NCBI RefSeq assembly: GCF_900141665.1
Contig: NZ_FQYI01000007.1
Coordinates: forward strand, 1-64,000
DNA length: 64,000 nucleotides
Direction: 5' to 3'
Source: Cruoricaptor ignavus
GTDB taxonomy: Bacteria > Bacteroidota > Bacteroidia > Flavobacteriales > Weeksellaceae
Shown here one piece after another: positions 26,605 to 34,999 of the stretch; position 1 is the stretch's first letter, and the number at the start of each line of letters is the position of its first letter. The notes beneath the pieces were generated by a model. It was not told the DNA's origin. It ran no database searches and worked only from the letters and a program-made list of their open reading frames with translations. The translations under genes and the position numbers were made by a program.

Positions 26605-27492
26605 TTATTTTCGTTGTTTCTTGGGCTCCGACTGCGTAAGCTCTATCGGGTTGGTGTTGTAGTTGAAGAAATCCTTTGCCATTTTTTCTCTTTCCTTCAT
26701 AAATTCTGCCACTGTTTTATCCGATCCTGGCATCTTCCTTCCCATCATCTCCGGGGTCATAAATTGGCGGAATTCTGCTAGTGGGTCAGCGCGGAAGGCA
26801 TTCTCCGCCTGTTCGAATTTTTCTTTGGTGATAATTTTTGGCGTCTGGTCCAGGCCGTATCTTGCGTTTATTTTGTCCGCCTCCGTCTGCTCGGAGTATT
26901 TCTCTATTTTTCGGTTACCTTTGAGTTCCCAGGAATAATTTTGTTCAGAATCTTCAATCTTCACAATGAGTCCGGGCAGACCGTAGAATTTATAAGGGCC
27001 GTCTGGGAAGGGAATGTCGGGAGTAAACCACGCTGTCCAATTGCGGCCCCTGAACTCGGTAGTGGCTTTTTGTGCATTATATTCCCCTATTTTCTGCCTA
27101 TCATTTTCCACCTTCCATTCAAATTTTACCGGCTCATCATAGGCGAAAAGATTCCGGCTAATATTGTCCGTGTACCGGATCTGTGTAATGGGGTAATGTT
27201 TGGTAATTTTGTAAGTAAACTTCGGCATTGTGAGCATTTTCATGGGATCCTTCCAGGTTTTAGTACGCTCCATTTCTTCCACCGCAGCTACAATTGCGGA
27301 GTCCTGCGCAGCAAGTGTATAATCTTTATAGATTGATTTTTCTCCCGTAATGTCCAGCACTGTCATTACTTTCTCCGTACCTTCGGCATCTTTTTTTGGC
27401 TTATAATTCAGCTCATAGAAGAATCTTGTAGCCTGCTGAGCATTTACACCAAGCACAATTGTGAGCAAAATTAGCGTGAGGAATCTTTTCAT
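26605..27492 (-). CDS. GLPGLI family secreted protein
   Basis: This 295-residue protein has a signal peptide (FLTLILLTIVLGVNAQQ). The family motif occurs as KFYGLPGLIVKIED about two thirds along the chain, preceded by the conserved WTAWFTPDIPFPDGPY. The family is defined by this motif in Bacteroidota and is of unknown function, probably periplasmic or outer-membrane. It stands alone with its own terminator. Confidence 0.93.
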   Translation of the reverse strand: MKRFLTLILLTIVLGVNAQQATRFFYELNYKPKKDAEGTEKVMTVLDITGEKSIYKDYTLAAQDSAIVAAVEEMERTKTWKDPMKMLTMPKFTYKITKHYPITQIRYTDNISRNLFAYDEPVKFEWKVENDRQKIGEYNAQKATTEFRGRNWTAWFTPDIPFPDGPYKFYGLPGLIVKIEDSEQNYSWELKGNRKIEKYSEQTEADKINARYGLDQTPKIITKEKFEQAENAFRADPLAEFRQFMTPEMMGRKMPGSDKTVAEFMKEREKMAKDFFNYNTNPIELTQSEPKKQRK

Positions 27493-27595
27493 CTTGTCGG
27501 ATTTTTTGTTTTTAAATAATATAGTCTTGTAGGTTTAAGAAATATTAGTAACTTTACCCCATTCTTTTTCATAGAATTTTTGGGTTAGTAATGAG

Positions 27596-27624
27596 GAAAA
27601 TCCTGCGACATTAGTTGCGGGATT
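27596..27624 (-). terminator. Hairpin overlapping the stop codon of the DUF2520 gene
   Basis: On the minus strand AAATCCCGCAAC and GTCGCAGGATTT pair around a TAAT loop that contains most of the stop codon, so the terminator begins within the last codons of the gene. The T tract is short (GATTTTCC). Confidence 0.55.
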
Positions 27625-28387
27625 TTTCTCTTTTCCGTGGGTGGTACATTTCAATTATGGATTCATTCATTACATCAAAAATCTTCTGTGGCATCTGCTC
27701 TTCTAGCAATAGGCGGTGGGCAGCTATCACTGAAAAGTCTCCGCGAATTGCGGGTCCCGTTTGCACCTCTTTTGGATCCATCGTGTAGATTTTCCCCACG
27801 GTTTCCGTAATCAGCGGTAGGAAGTTATCAAAAGCTATGCCGTGATTTTCAGCTATTTCCTTTGCACGGGCGAATAGATGATTTACAAAATTGCAGGCGA
27901 ATACTGCGGCGAGATGGATATACCTGCGCTGAACGGAATCCGCCAAACTGACTTTATCCGAAATCTGCCCGGCAAGCTTAATTAGTAGTTTTTCGTCCTT
28001 CTCATTTTCTGCTTCTACGAAGAAGGGTATGTCACGATAGCTGAGTTTTTTTTCCTTGGAAAAGGTCTGCAGCGGGTAAAACACTGCCTTGCGGTAGCCT
28101 CCCCGAAGACTTTGCATAGGCACCGAGCCGGAGGTGTGCGCTACCAGGCATTTTTTGTCTTGGATAAATGAAGACACCTCGGCTATTGCATCATCCTTTA
28201 CGGAAATGATGTAGAGCTCCGCTTCTGGAAGGCTCCCTGTTGCAAACGGAATATCCAGACTGGCAGAGATTTCCCGCAGCGCAGCCTCGTTGCGCCCATA
28301 TATCCTATCCACATTTATCCCGCTGGTTTTAAAAGCCTTGGCAAGGTGGTAAGCTACATTCCCTGAACCGATAATGCATATCTTCAT
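27611..28387 (-). CDS. Rossmann-like and DUF2520 domain protein
   Basis: This 258-residue protein starts with a nucleotide-binding fold (KICIIGSGNVAYHLAKAF, glycine-rich loop at residues 6-12) and VAHTSGSVPMQSL. The C-terminal all-helical DUF2520 domain carries VFACNFVNHLFARAKEI and LITETVGKIYTMDPKEVQTGPA with RGD. The family resembles F420- or NADP-dependent oxidoreductases and pyrroline-5-carboxylate reductase, but no reaction is established. It follows the YpfJ gene by 66 bp on the same strand. Confidence 0.88.
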   Translation of the reverse strand: MKICIIGSGNVAYHLAKAFKTSGINVDRIYGRNEAALREISASLDIPFATGSLPEAELYIISVKDDAIAEVSSFIQDKKCLVAHTSGSVPMQSLRGGYRKAVFYPLQTFSKEKKLSYRDIPFFVEAENEKDEKLLIKLAGQISDKVSLADSVQRRYIHLAAVFACNFVNHLFARAKEIAENHGIAFDNFLPLITETVGKIYTMDPKEVQTGPAIRGDFSVIAAHRLLLEEQMPQKIFDVMNESIIEMYHPRKREKSRN

Positions 28388-28453
28388 TTGCGATGTATGA
28401 GCATAGGAAAATCTGCTTCCGCTGCCCAGACTTAATGATAAAACAAAATAATG

Positions 28454-29308
28454 CTATCTAAGAAGCTGATCAAAGGTATTGCCTTGGCGGATATCCCCCG
28501 TGTTGTAGCCGCGCATAAACCAGTCTTTCCTCTGGGCAGAGCTGCCGTGCGTAAAACTTTCTTGGCGTACATATCCCTGCGCTCGCCTCTGGATATTGTC
28601 ATCTCCCACCGCTTCTGCAGCGGAGATCGCCGCTTCGATATCGCCCGGCTCAATGAAGTTCGTGCGGTCGTTAGTTTTCCTAGCCCAAAGCCCTGCAAAA
28701 AAATCCGCCTGCAGTTCTGTCGCCACGGAAACGCGGTTCAACTCTCTTTCAGAATATCTGCCGCTTCTGCGCAGGCGTTCCGTTTGATCCAGCGTACCCA
28801 GAAGGTTCTGGACATGGTGCCCGTACTCGTGCCCGAGGACATAGGCCACGGTAAATTCAGATACGCGTGCGCCAAACTTACTCTGGAGCTCATTGAAGAA
28901 ACTCATATCCACATAGATGGTCTGATCATTTGGGCAGTAGAAAGGCCCCATAGCGGACTGCGCCACACCACAGCCGCTGCTTGTTCCATTCTCAAACATT
29001 ACAATTTTTGCAGGAGTGAATCTCATATTATTTTCCGCGAAAATCTCGTTCCAGGTATTTTGATTGGCCCCCGCTATCATATCCACAAACCTATATACCT
29101 GTTTTTCCTCCGGCGTCAGCTCGCGGCTTTCCGTCTGGGGCTGCCCAGAAATGCTTGAGCCGAGGATTGCCGACGGATCCCCGCCAAGAAAGAAGACTAT
29201 AGCCGCGATAATCAGAGTGCCCAGGCCCCCGCCGATTATCATCCCGCCGCCACCTCTGCCGCGCCTGTCGGAAACATTACCGCCGCTGCTTTCGTTTATC
29301 CATCTCAT
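28454..29308 (-). CDS. Neutral zinc metallopeptidase, YpfJ family
   Basis: The 284-residue protein starts MRWINESSGGNVSDRRGR. A glycine-rich stretch leads into a transmembrane helix (LIIAAIVFFLGG), followed by a periplasmic catalytic domain. The zinc motif HEYGHH is at residues 160-165 (VLGHEYGHHVQNLLG), with ELQADFFAGLWA supplying the third ligand region and GDIEAAISAAEAVGDD after it. The family (PF04228) is widespread; its substrate is unknown. Confidence 0.92.
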   Translation of the reverse strand: MRWINESSGGNVSDRRGRGGGGMIIGGGLGTLIIAAIVFFLGGDPSAILGSSISGQPQTESRELTPEEKQVYRFVDMIAGANQNTWNEIFAENNMRFTPAKIVMFENGTSSGCGVAQSAMGPFYCPNDQTIYVDMSFFNELQSKFGARVSEFTVAYVLGHEYGHHVQNLLGTLDQTERLRRSGRYSERELNRVSVATELQADFFAGLWARKTNDRTNFIEPGDIEAAISAAEAVGDDNIQRRAQGYVRQESFTHGSSAQRKDWFMRGYNTGDIRQGNTFDQLLR

Positions 29309-29364
29309 ATTCAGAAAATTAGGTCTAAATTTATAAAATTTGAGAATTTATTCACAAATATAAT

Positions 29365-29880
29365 TTATTTGCCAAAACCAATCGGCGACTCTTTCAATCT
29401 TACCGCCCGCCTGAATTCCACCATTTGCAGGGCGGTTGCTGCTGCTTCTACGCCCTTGTTGCCCAGCGTGCCGCCGCTTCTGGCGATGCTCTGCTCTTTG
29501 GTATCGTCAGTAAGCACACAGAAAATGGCAGGGGTTTCCGTGAGTATATTGCAGTCCTTGATGCCCTGCGCCACCGCCGAACACACATAATCAAAATGGG
29601 GCGTCTCCCCCCTTATCACGCAGCCGATGGCGATCACCGCATCAAATTTCCCTGTTTTGCAGAGCTGCATTGCCGCATAGCTGAGCTCAAATGCACCGGG
29701 CACTTCAAAGATTTTAATGTTTTCTTTTAAGATTCCTTCTTTTGTAAGAACCCCCACCGCTCCGTCCCGCATCCCGTGCGTTGCGAAGCTGTTCCAGACA
29801 GAAAAAACAATGCCGACAGAAATTTCCTCGGCATTGGCGATATTGATCGGCTTGTAATCGGAAAGATTTACGCTTGCCAT
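29365..29880 (-). CDS. ribH: 6,7-dimethyl-8-ribityllumazine synthase
   Basis: RibH condenses the ribityl-pyrimidinedione with dihydroxybutanone phosphate to form lumazine, the last intermediate before riboflavin. The 171-residue protein has GIVFSVWNSFAT, FEVPGAFELSYAAMQL, IAIGCVIRGETPHFDYVCSAVAQGI and LTDDTKEQSIARSGGTLGNKGVEAAATAL. The catalytic His is in the TPHFDYV segment. It begins 3 bp after the TPR/YfgM-like gene, so they are cotranscribed. Confidence 0.96.
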   Translation of the reverse strand: MASVNLSDYKPINIANAEEISVGIVFSVWNSFATHGMRDGAVGVLTKEGILKENIKIFEVPGAFELSYAAMQLCKTGKFDAVIAIGCVIRGETPHFDYVCSAVAQGIKDCNILTETPAIFCVLTDDTKEQSIARSGGTLGNKGVEAAATALQMVEFRRAVRLKESPIGFGK

Positions 29881-29883
29881 ATT

Positions 29884-30585
29884 CTAATAATATTTTACCA
29901 TTTCAATATAGGCATCAGACATACCGTTGTCATAATCCCTGTATTTTTCCTCAATTTTAGAAAAATATTTCTTTGCCGCCTCTTTCTTTTTGGCACTTAG
30001 CGAAAGCATCCCTGCCTTTCTTGTAAAATAGCATTCCGTGTAGGGATCGCCGGATGCGGCAATAGCCTTGTCCAAAAGGCTTAGCGCATCTTCCGTTTTG
30101 TTCATATTTGCCTTGCAGTCGGCCATTGCGCCATACTTCATCGCCATAAGGATTTTGTTTGAGGATTTAAATTTATCCAGAAGATCATAGGCTTCGCTGA
30201 ATTTTCCCTCTCTGAACTTTAGGATTCCGGCATTGTACGCTGACAGCTTGCCCGCATCGGTAGCGGAGTAATTTTCATATGTCCCTATAAAGCCAGGGTT
30301 GGCAGAGCCCTTCTTCCCAAGGGCAGCTTTTTCATCTCCTTCGTTCAGGGCTTTTTGCGCTCTCAGGAAAGCCAGGGCCGCCTCATCATTCTTAGGAACG
30401 ATGACATACTGGTAATAGGCGAAATACCCGATGGCTAGCAGCACAAGCGCACCAATGACTGCGGCAAAAGTTTTTGCGTGTTTTTCAAAAAATTTCTCTG
30501 TTTGCAGCGCGTCCCTGTCGAGTTCTTTAAAAAACTCAACCGTTTCTTTGCCCTCTTTTTCTTTTATATCTTCTTTTTTAGCCAT
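29884..30585 (-). CDS. Membrane-anchored TPR protein, YfgM-like
   Basis: This 233-residue protein has a charged N-terminus, one transmembrane helix (FAAVIGALVLLAIGYFAYYQYVIV) and an outside domain with TPR-like helices (KLSAYNAGILKFREGKFSEAYDLL, KANMNKTEDALSLLDKAIAAS). The layout is that of YfgM/UPF0070, a periplasmic chaperone partner of the Sec translocon in E. coli. It precedes ribH by 3 bp. Confidence 0.85.
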   Translation of the reverse strand: MAKKEDIKEKEGKETVEFFKELDRDALQTEKFFEKHAKTFAAVIGALVLLAIGYFAYYQYVIVPKNDEAALAFLRAQKALNEGDEKAALGKKGSANPGFIGTYENYSATDAGKLSAYNAGILKFREGKFSEAYDLLDKFKSSNKILMAMKYGAMADCKANMNKTEDALSLLDKAIAASGDPYTECYFTRKAGMLSLSAKKKEAAKKYFSKIEEKYRDYDNGMSDAYIEMVKYY

Positions 30586-30629
30586 ATTTTGTAAATGTTT
30601 GCAAATGTAAGCAATCGCGGTGAGATTTT

Positions 30630-31166
30630 TCAGTAATGAAGAATGCTGTAGATTTCTGCCTCGAACCTTTTCAGTTTTTCATTTCCTTTTAAATCATCCA
30701 GCTCGATAAGGAAGCTGAACTGCGAGACTACGGCAGACTGTTTTTCTACAAGCATAGCCGCAGCCTCCGTTGTGCCGCCTGTGGCGAGTAGATCGTCGTG
30801 GATGAGGACGCGCTGCCCCGGTTTTAGTTGATTTTCCCGCATTTCAATTTCGCTGCTACCGTATTCCAAGTCGTAGACCTGCGATACTACGGGAGGCGGG
30901 AGTTTTCCCTTCTTCCTGATGAGGATAAACGGAACCTCTAGTGCCACGGCGATGGCGATGCCGAAGAGGTAGCCGCGGCTTTCGATGCCGCATACCACAT
31001 CTATTTTCCCTCTGCTGAAGTCTGCAAAGCTTTTGATGACTTCTTCGTACAGTGGTGTATCCAGAAATATTGGCGTGATATCGCGGAACATCACCCCCGC
31101 TTTGGGAAAGTCAGGGATAGTTTCTATGCTTTCCGCGAGTCTGTTGCGGAGAACTTTATCTGTCAT
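30630..31166 (-). CDS. apt: Adenine phosphoribosyltransferase
   Basis: Apt makes AMP from adenine and PRPP. The 178-residue protein has FRDITPIFLDTPLYEE, GIESRGYLFGIAIA, VPFILIRKKGKLPPPV and the PRPP-binding loop VLIHDDLLATGGTTEAA. Its ATG directly abuts the TAA of the upstream lipoprotein gene, so the two are translated from one message. Confidence 0.96.
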   Translation of the reverse strand: MTDKVLRNRLAESIETIPDFPKAGVMFRDITPIFLDTPLYEEVIKSFADFSRGKIDVVCGIESRGYLFGIAIAVALEVPFILIRKKGKLPPPVVSQVYDLEYGSSEIEMRENQLKPGQRVLIHDDLLATGGTTEAAAMLVEKQSAVVSQFSFLIELDDLKGNEKLKRFEAEIYSILHY

Positions 31167-32351
31167 TTAATTGATTTTGTAGCTTGAGATTTTCCAGTTT
31201 CCATTTACATTCTTCAGCCCGAAGGTTACCTTGAGAGGAGTTGTATTTCCCTCCTTGTCGGTAGCCTCGTAGCTGGCATTTACGGTTGCCGCATTACCGC
31301 TTACCGTGGGCTTCCCGATGCTTTTTATAGAAATATTTTTCACCCCTCCGAAGCCTGATGCAGGGTTGGCAAAGGCTTCATAGGAACTCCACGCAGGGTT
31401 GTCGGCATTTCCGTACGCACCTCTGAAATTCTGATCATTGAGATTTTTCAAGAATGCCTCTACAGTACTTCTCGGGTCTCCTGCCGGATTTGTGTTTCCC
31501 TGCTGCCGGAGGGATTCCTCGGCATCGTTTGCCGGCCTGTTTTCTTCAACCTGCTCCGCCAGCCTTTCATCTTTTTTTACTGTAGCGGAATCAGCATTCG
31601 CTGGCGGAGTTGCCTTTAGTGCCGCAGAGTTTACAGGAACACCGGTTTTCAGCATACGGAAGGTTTTTTTGGTAGTTTTTACGGAAATTGTGATGTCAAT
31701 GGCATTATCTAAAACTTTTGAAGCAGGAATTCTGTCTAGCCGAACATTAAAGCCCTGAAAGTCACTGTCCTGCATAAGGCTTTTCATCGTGAGAAGCCTG
31801 CTGCCGCCACTGCTGACTTCCATCTCTGCCTCCAGTGCGGCCCCAGTAAATTTAATAGGATTTCCTCCGCTGTCCATAAGTCTGGGGATAATTTGATATG
31901 CTTTTGGCCCTACACCGGATTCTATGGAAAGTGGCTCTACCTCAATGCTGAGATCCGCTGCCTTGATATCATTAGGATCGTACTGAGCCGGCGCCTCATT
32001 TCCAAAAATATTCATAGAGCCAAGAGATGGCGGCCCGTCGCTACTCCAAGTAATATTGTGGGATGCTGCGACCTGATCTGCCATCGCAAAGATTTCTTTT
32101 ACACTTTTGCCGTCGAGCATTTTTGCTAAGCTGCTCAGTTGCTCCTGATCGTTTTTCCCATCTGTTCCGAAAGTTTTCAGGATGTAAAGAGCCTCGTTAA
32201 ACTTAGTTTGCTGCAATGTATTCAGTGAGGAAGACATATCATTTATACTCGCTTGAAAAGCCTGCGGCGTGGTCCCATCCACATTATCTTTCTTGCAGGA
32301 CAGAAGAAATACAAATGCGGCTGCTAAGAATAGGTTGAACTTTAGTTTCAT
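31167..32351 (-). CDS. Uncharacterised lipoprotein
   Basis: The 394-residue protein has a lipoprotein signal (AAAFVFLLSCKKDN). The N-terminal half has no recognised fold (SSSLNTLQQTKFNEALYIL). A linker rich in Ala, Asn and Glu follows, and then a C-terminal domain of about 110 residues (AFLKNLNDQNFRGAYGNAD, ISIKSIGKPTVSGNAATVNA, FGLKNVNGNWKISSYKIN) that resembles the DUF4878/NTF2-like fold. The function is unknown. It leads a group with apt, the YfgM-like gene and ribH. Confidence 0.78.
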   Translation of the reverse strand: MKLKFNLFLAAAFVFLLSCKKDNVDGTTPQAFQASINDMSSSLNTLQQTKFNEALYILKTFGTDGKNDQEQLSSLAKMLDGKSVKEIFAMADQVAASHNITWSSDGPPSLGSMNIFGNEAPAQYDPNDIKAADLSIEVEPLSIESGVGPKAYQIIPRLMDSGGNPIKFTGAALEAEMEVSSGGSRLLTMKSLMQDSDFQGFNVRLDRIPASKVLDNAIDITISVKTTKKTFRMLKTGVPVNSAALKATPPANADSATVKKDERLAEQVEENRPANDAEESLRQQGNTNPAGDPRSTVEAFLKNLNDQNFRGAYGNADNPAWSSYEAFANPASGFGGVKNISIKSIGKPTVSGNAATVNASYEATDKEGNTTPLKVTFGLKNVNGNWKISSYKIN

Positions 32352-32374
32352 ACTAAAATATTTTGTGCTAAAAT

Positions 32375-32401
32375 AAAAAAACCCGGCAAGAAATGCCGGG
32401 A
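32375..32401 (-). terminator. Terminator of the act operon
   Basis: On the minus strand TTCCCGGCA...TGCCGGG forms a hairpin followed by seven T residues, 19 bp after the actF stop. Confidence 0.92.
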
Positions 32402-32419
32402 ATTATTTCTATAGTTTAA

Positions 32420-33751
32420 TCAGAAAGGGTATTCATAGATGATAGACTCGTGAAGGTATGGGTTTCCTGTAGGGATTAGCTTCAGTTTTGCAAGCCCATT
32501 CATCACCACGAAAATAAAAGCGCCCGTGAATAAAAGTATAGACCCGAAAACCATAAGGATCATAGCTGGATCCCGCCAGTATGGCCCCACCGTCCCCGGC
32601 ATCACCATATTGAAGAAGTCAACAATGTGTCCAATGATTACAATAACTGCCATAGCGCCTACCACTGCGTAATTTCTCTTAATGCTGGAAGAAACCATTA
32701 CCATCAGAGGGATTAAGAAATTAATGATGAGCATCGGCAGGTAGGTTACTCCATAGTAATCAAATCGCCCTTTGAAATAGTTTACCTCCTCCGGAATATC
32801 GGCATACCAGTAAAGCATAAACTGAGCAAACCAGGTATAAGCCCAAAGCATGGATGTTGCAAACAGATATTTAGCCATATCATGCAGGTGGTTGTCGTTA
32901 AATTCAGGCAGGGCGCCGGTTTTCTTTAGATAAATACAAAGCAGCGTGATTACCGCCATACAGGTTGCAAGATTGCTTACCATGGCGTTCCAGATGTACA
33001 TGGTAGAATACCAGTGTGGATCGATGGTCATCAGCCAGTCCCAGCCCCAGGCTGCGGAGCAAAAACCGAAAAACACGATATATCCTACTGACCATCTGTA
33101 AAGATTCTGATATTCTACTGCAGACTTGGTTTCATCAACTAGTTTGGATTGCTTCCTTAGTTTCCAGGCAAAGAAACTTGCCCCCAGCACATAGATCAGA
33201 TTCCTGATAATATAGCCTGGAATATTCAGAAACTTGCTTTTTTCATAAATAAGCTCATCAAAATGGTCGCTTTCAGGGTTTACAAGTTCAGGATCCATCC
33301 AGTGGAAAAGATGACCGATGTGAGTCACATTCAGTGCCATTATAATCAGCAGCACAGCGCCTGCCACAGGGATAAAATATGAAACGGCCTCCATTACCCT
33401 AGTAATGATGATAGACCAGCCAGCGTGTGCCGCATGCTGAATGCAATAAAAAAAGAGTACGCAGCACGCAGTACCAAAGGCAAATACCGCCATAAAATGC
33501 AGCGACGCCAAAGGTTGATTACCTACCTGGGTTTTTGCATGCTCCAGGTGTGCTGCGTGATCCTGTGGCCCCGTCATCTCGCTTGAGTGTGTTGGCGCCG
33601 TATGCCCAGACTGATGTACGGCTTCCATCATATGTTCAATATGGCCTGCATCATAGCTCCGGTTAATGAAAAACCCAATCAAAAAAAGTAGCAATCCAGC
33701 TGCAAGAGTGATTAGGGAGATAGATTTTAATTTAGGTGAAAACTTATACAT
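32420..33751 (-). CDS. actF: Alternative complex III subunit ActF
   Basis: ActF is a polytopic, NrfD-like membrane subunit of the quinol:cytochrome c/HiPIP oxidoreductase (ACIII). The 443-residue protein has about ten hydrophobic helices, including LKSISLITLAAGLLLFLIGF and WSVGYIVFFGFCSAAWGWDW. An extended His-rich loop lies between the first two helices (HIEHMMEAVHQSGHTAPTHS). It is last in the operon. Confidence 0.93.
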   Translation of the reverse strand: MYKFSPKLKSISLITLAAGLLLFLIGFFINRSYDAGHIEHMMEAVHQSGHTAPTHSSEMTGPQDHAAHLEHAKTQVGNQPLASLHFMAVFAFGTACCVLFFYCIQHAAHAGWSIIITRVMEAVSYFIPVAGAVLLIIMALNVTHIGHLFHWMDPELVNPESDHFDELIYEKSKFLNIPGYIIRNLIYVLGASFFAWKLRKQSKLVDETKSAVEYQNLYRWSVGYIVFFGFCSAAWGWDWLMTIDPHWYSTMYIWNAMVSNLATCMAVITLLCIYLKKTGALPEFNDNHLHDMAKYLFATSMLWAYTWFAQFMLYWYADIPEEVNYFKGRFDYYGVTYLPMLIINFLIPLMVMVSSSIKRNYAVVGAMAVIVIIGHIVDFFNMVMPGTVGPYWRDPAMILMVFGSILLFTGAFIFVVMNGLAKLKLIPTGNPYLHESIIYEYPF

Positions 33752-33759
33752 TACCGAAA

Positions 33760-34467
33760 TTATTTTAAATCATTAGTAGTATTAGCGGTTGCGTCTGCCT
33801 CTGCCTGATTGTTATTATCTTCTGGAGCCCCTCCAGGCTGAGCTGTATTTCCAGCTTTAAAGGCACTCATTACATACATAGCAACTCTCCACCTGTCTCC
33901 GGGAGTAAGCTGCCCGGCGTAGGATCCCATAGCGTTGCGGCCATGAGTGAGAACATAATGAACGGAGCCTACTGTAAGCTCTCGATCTGCATAATTGGGA
34001 ACTCCGGAATATGCTCCGCTCTGTACGATTGGCCCCTGCCCGTCGCCAGCTGACCCGTGGCAAGCCGCGCAAGTATATTCGTACATTTTCTTCCCTCGTT
34101 CTATATCCTTTTCCTTATTGCCATCAAACAAAGGAGAAGCAGTTATTGATTTCGATGCTTCGTAGCCTGCATTATATTCATCTGGGTTGGATGGCAGCTT
34201 ATCTTCAGCGAGAATTCCATCCGCGTTCCTGGAAACGGTTCCCGCAACTGCTTTCAGCGCAGTGGCTCCTTCTTGAGCGATGAAAGCGGGGATTTCGTTT
34301 TCATGTTTGGAATAAGGGTCTTCTGCTTTTTGCAGCGGATCATAGGCGACAGGGTAGTACATATCAGGAAAGTACTGCAGTGGCGGTTTCGAACTGTCGC
34401 TGCAGGATGTAAGTACCAACGCTCCTAAAGCTATTGAAAACGGTATATTCAGAAAATTAAGTTTCAT
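33760..34467 (-). CDS. actE: Alternative complex III cytochrome c subunit ActE
   Basis: This 235-residue lipoprotein (lipobox LTSC, Cys22) has one haem c motif CAACH at 133-137 and a likely axial Met180 in NAMGSYAGQL. It represents the mono-haem subunit of ACIII, facing the periplasm. It starts 1 bp after actD and 8 bp before actF. Confidence 0.93.
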   Translation of the reverse strand: MKLNFLNIPFSIALGALVLTSCSDSSKPPLQYFPDMYYPVAYDPLQKAEDPYSKHENEIPAFIAQEGATALKAVAGTVSRNADGILAEDKLPSNPDEYNAGYEASKSITASPLFDGNKEKDIERGKKMYEYTCAACHGSAGDGQGPIVQSGAYSGVPNYADRELTVGSVHYVLTHGRNAMGSYAGQLTPGDRWRVAMYVMSAFKAGNTAQPGGAPEDNNNQAEADATANTTNDLK

Positions 34468-34468
34468 C

Positions 34469-34999
34469 TTAAGCGTCTTTTACAGTTATTTCTTCAGCAC
34501 CGGTTTCTACGAGTATCTGTTTGATTTTTTCGACATCTCCTCCAACGAACTCTACAAGGAACTTATCATCGGTAGTCCTCGGATCAGGGTTTTGAGCCGG
34601 CGCTAGTGGGTACATTCTATTTCTGATGAAAAATGTCCAACACATCATGTGGGCAGAGCAGAAAACCATAAGCTCGAACATGGGAACAACGAATGCCGGC
34701 ATATTGTGTGCCCAGTCGAAAGCCGGCTTACCGCCGATGTTCTGCGGCCAGTCGTGGTTCATTGTATACCAAGTTACCAACCCTCCTATCAGCAAGCCAT
34801 ATATGGCGTAAAGGAAAGCAGCGTCGGAAATCCTAGTCTTACGAAGACCCAATGCTTTATCCAGCCCGTGTACCGGAAAAGGTGTATAAACTTCATTGAT
34901 CGCGATGCCCTTTTCGTTGCAAGCTTTTATGCCCTGCATCATTTCATCATCGTCTGCGTAAAGTCCGTAGATTATTTTATTAGTGTTCATGGTGCTCAT
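34469..34999 (-). CDS. actD: Alternative complex III subunit ActD (DUF3341)
   Basis: From the ATG at 34999 (MSTMNTNKIIYGLYADDDEM) the protein has 176 residues; the ATG at 34990 is also possible. It has the DUF3341 core (YTPFPVHGLDKALGLRKTRI) and two transmembrane helices (AAFLYAIYGLLIGGLVTWY and PAFVVPMFELMVFCSAHMMC) with TMNHDWPQNIGGKPAFDW between them. It overlaps the end of actC by 20 bp (11 bp if 34990 is the start). Confidence 0.92.
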   Translation of the reverse strand: MSTMNTNKIIYGLYADDDEMMQGIKACNEKGIAINEVYTPFPVHGLDKALGLRKTRISDAAFLYAIYGLLIGGLVTWYTMNHDWPQNIGGKPAFDWAHNMPAFVVPMFELMVFCSAHMMCWTFFIRNRMYPLAPAQNPDPRTTDDKFLVEFVGGDVEKIKQILVETGAEEITVKDA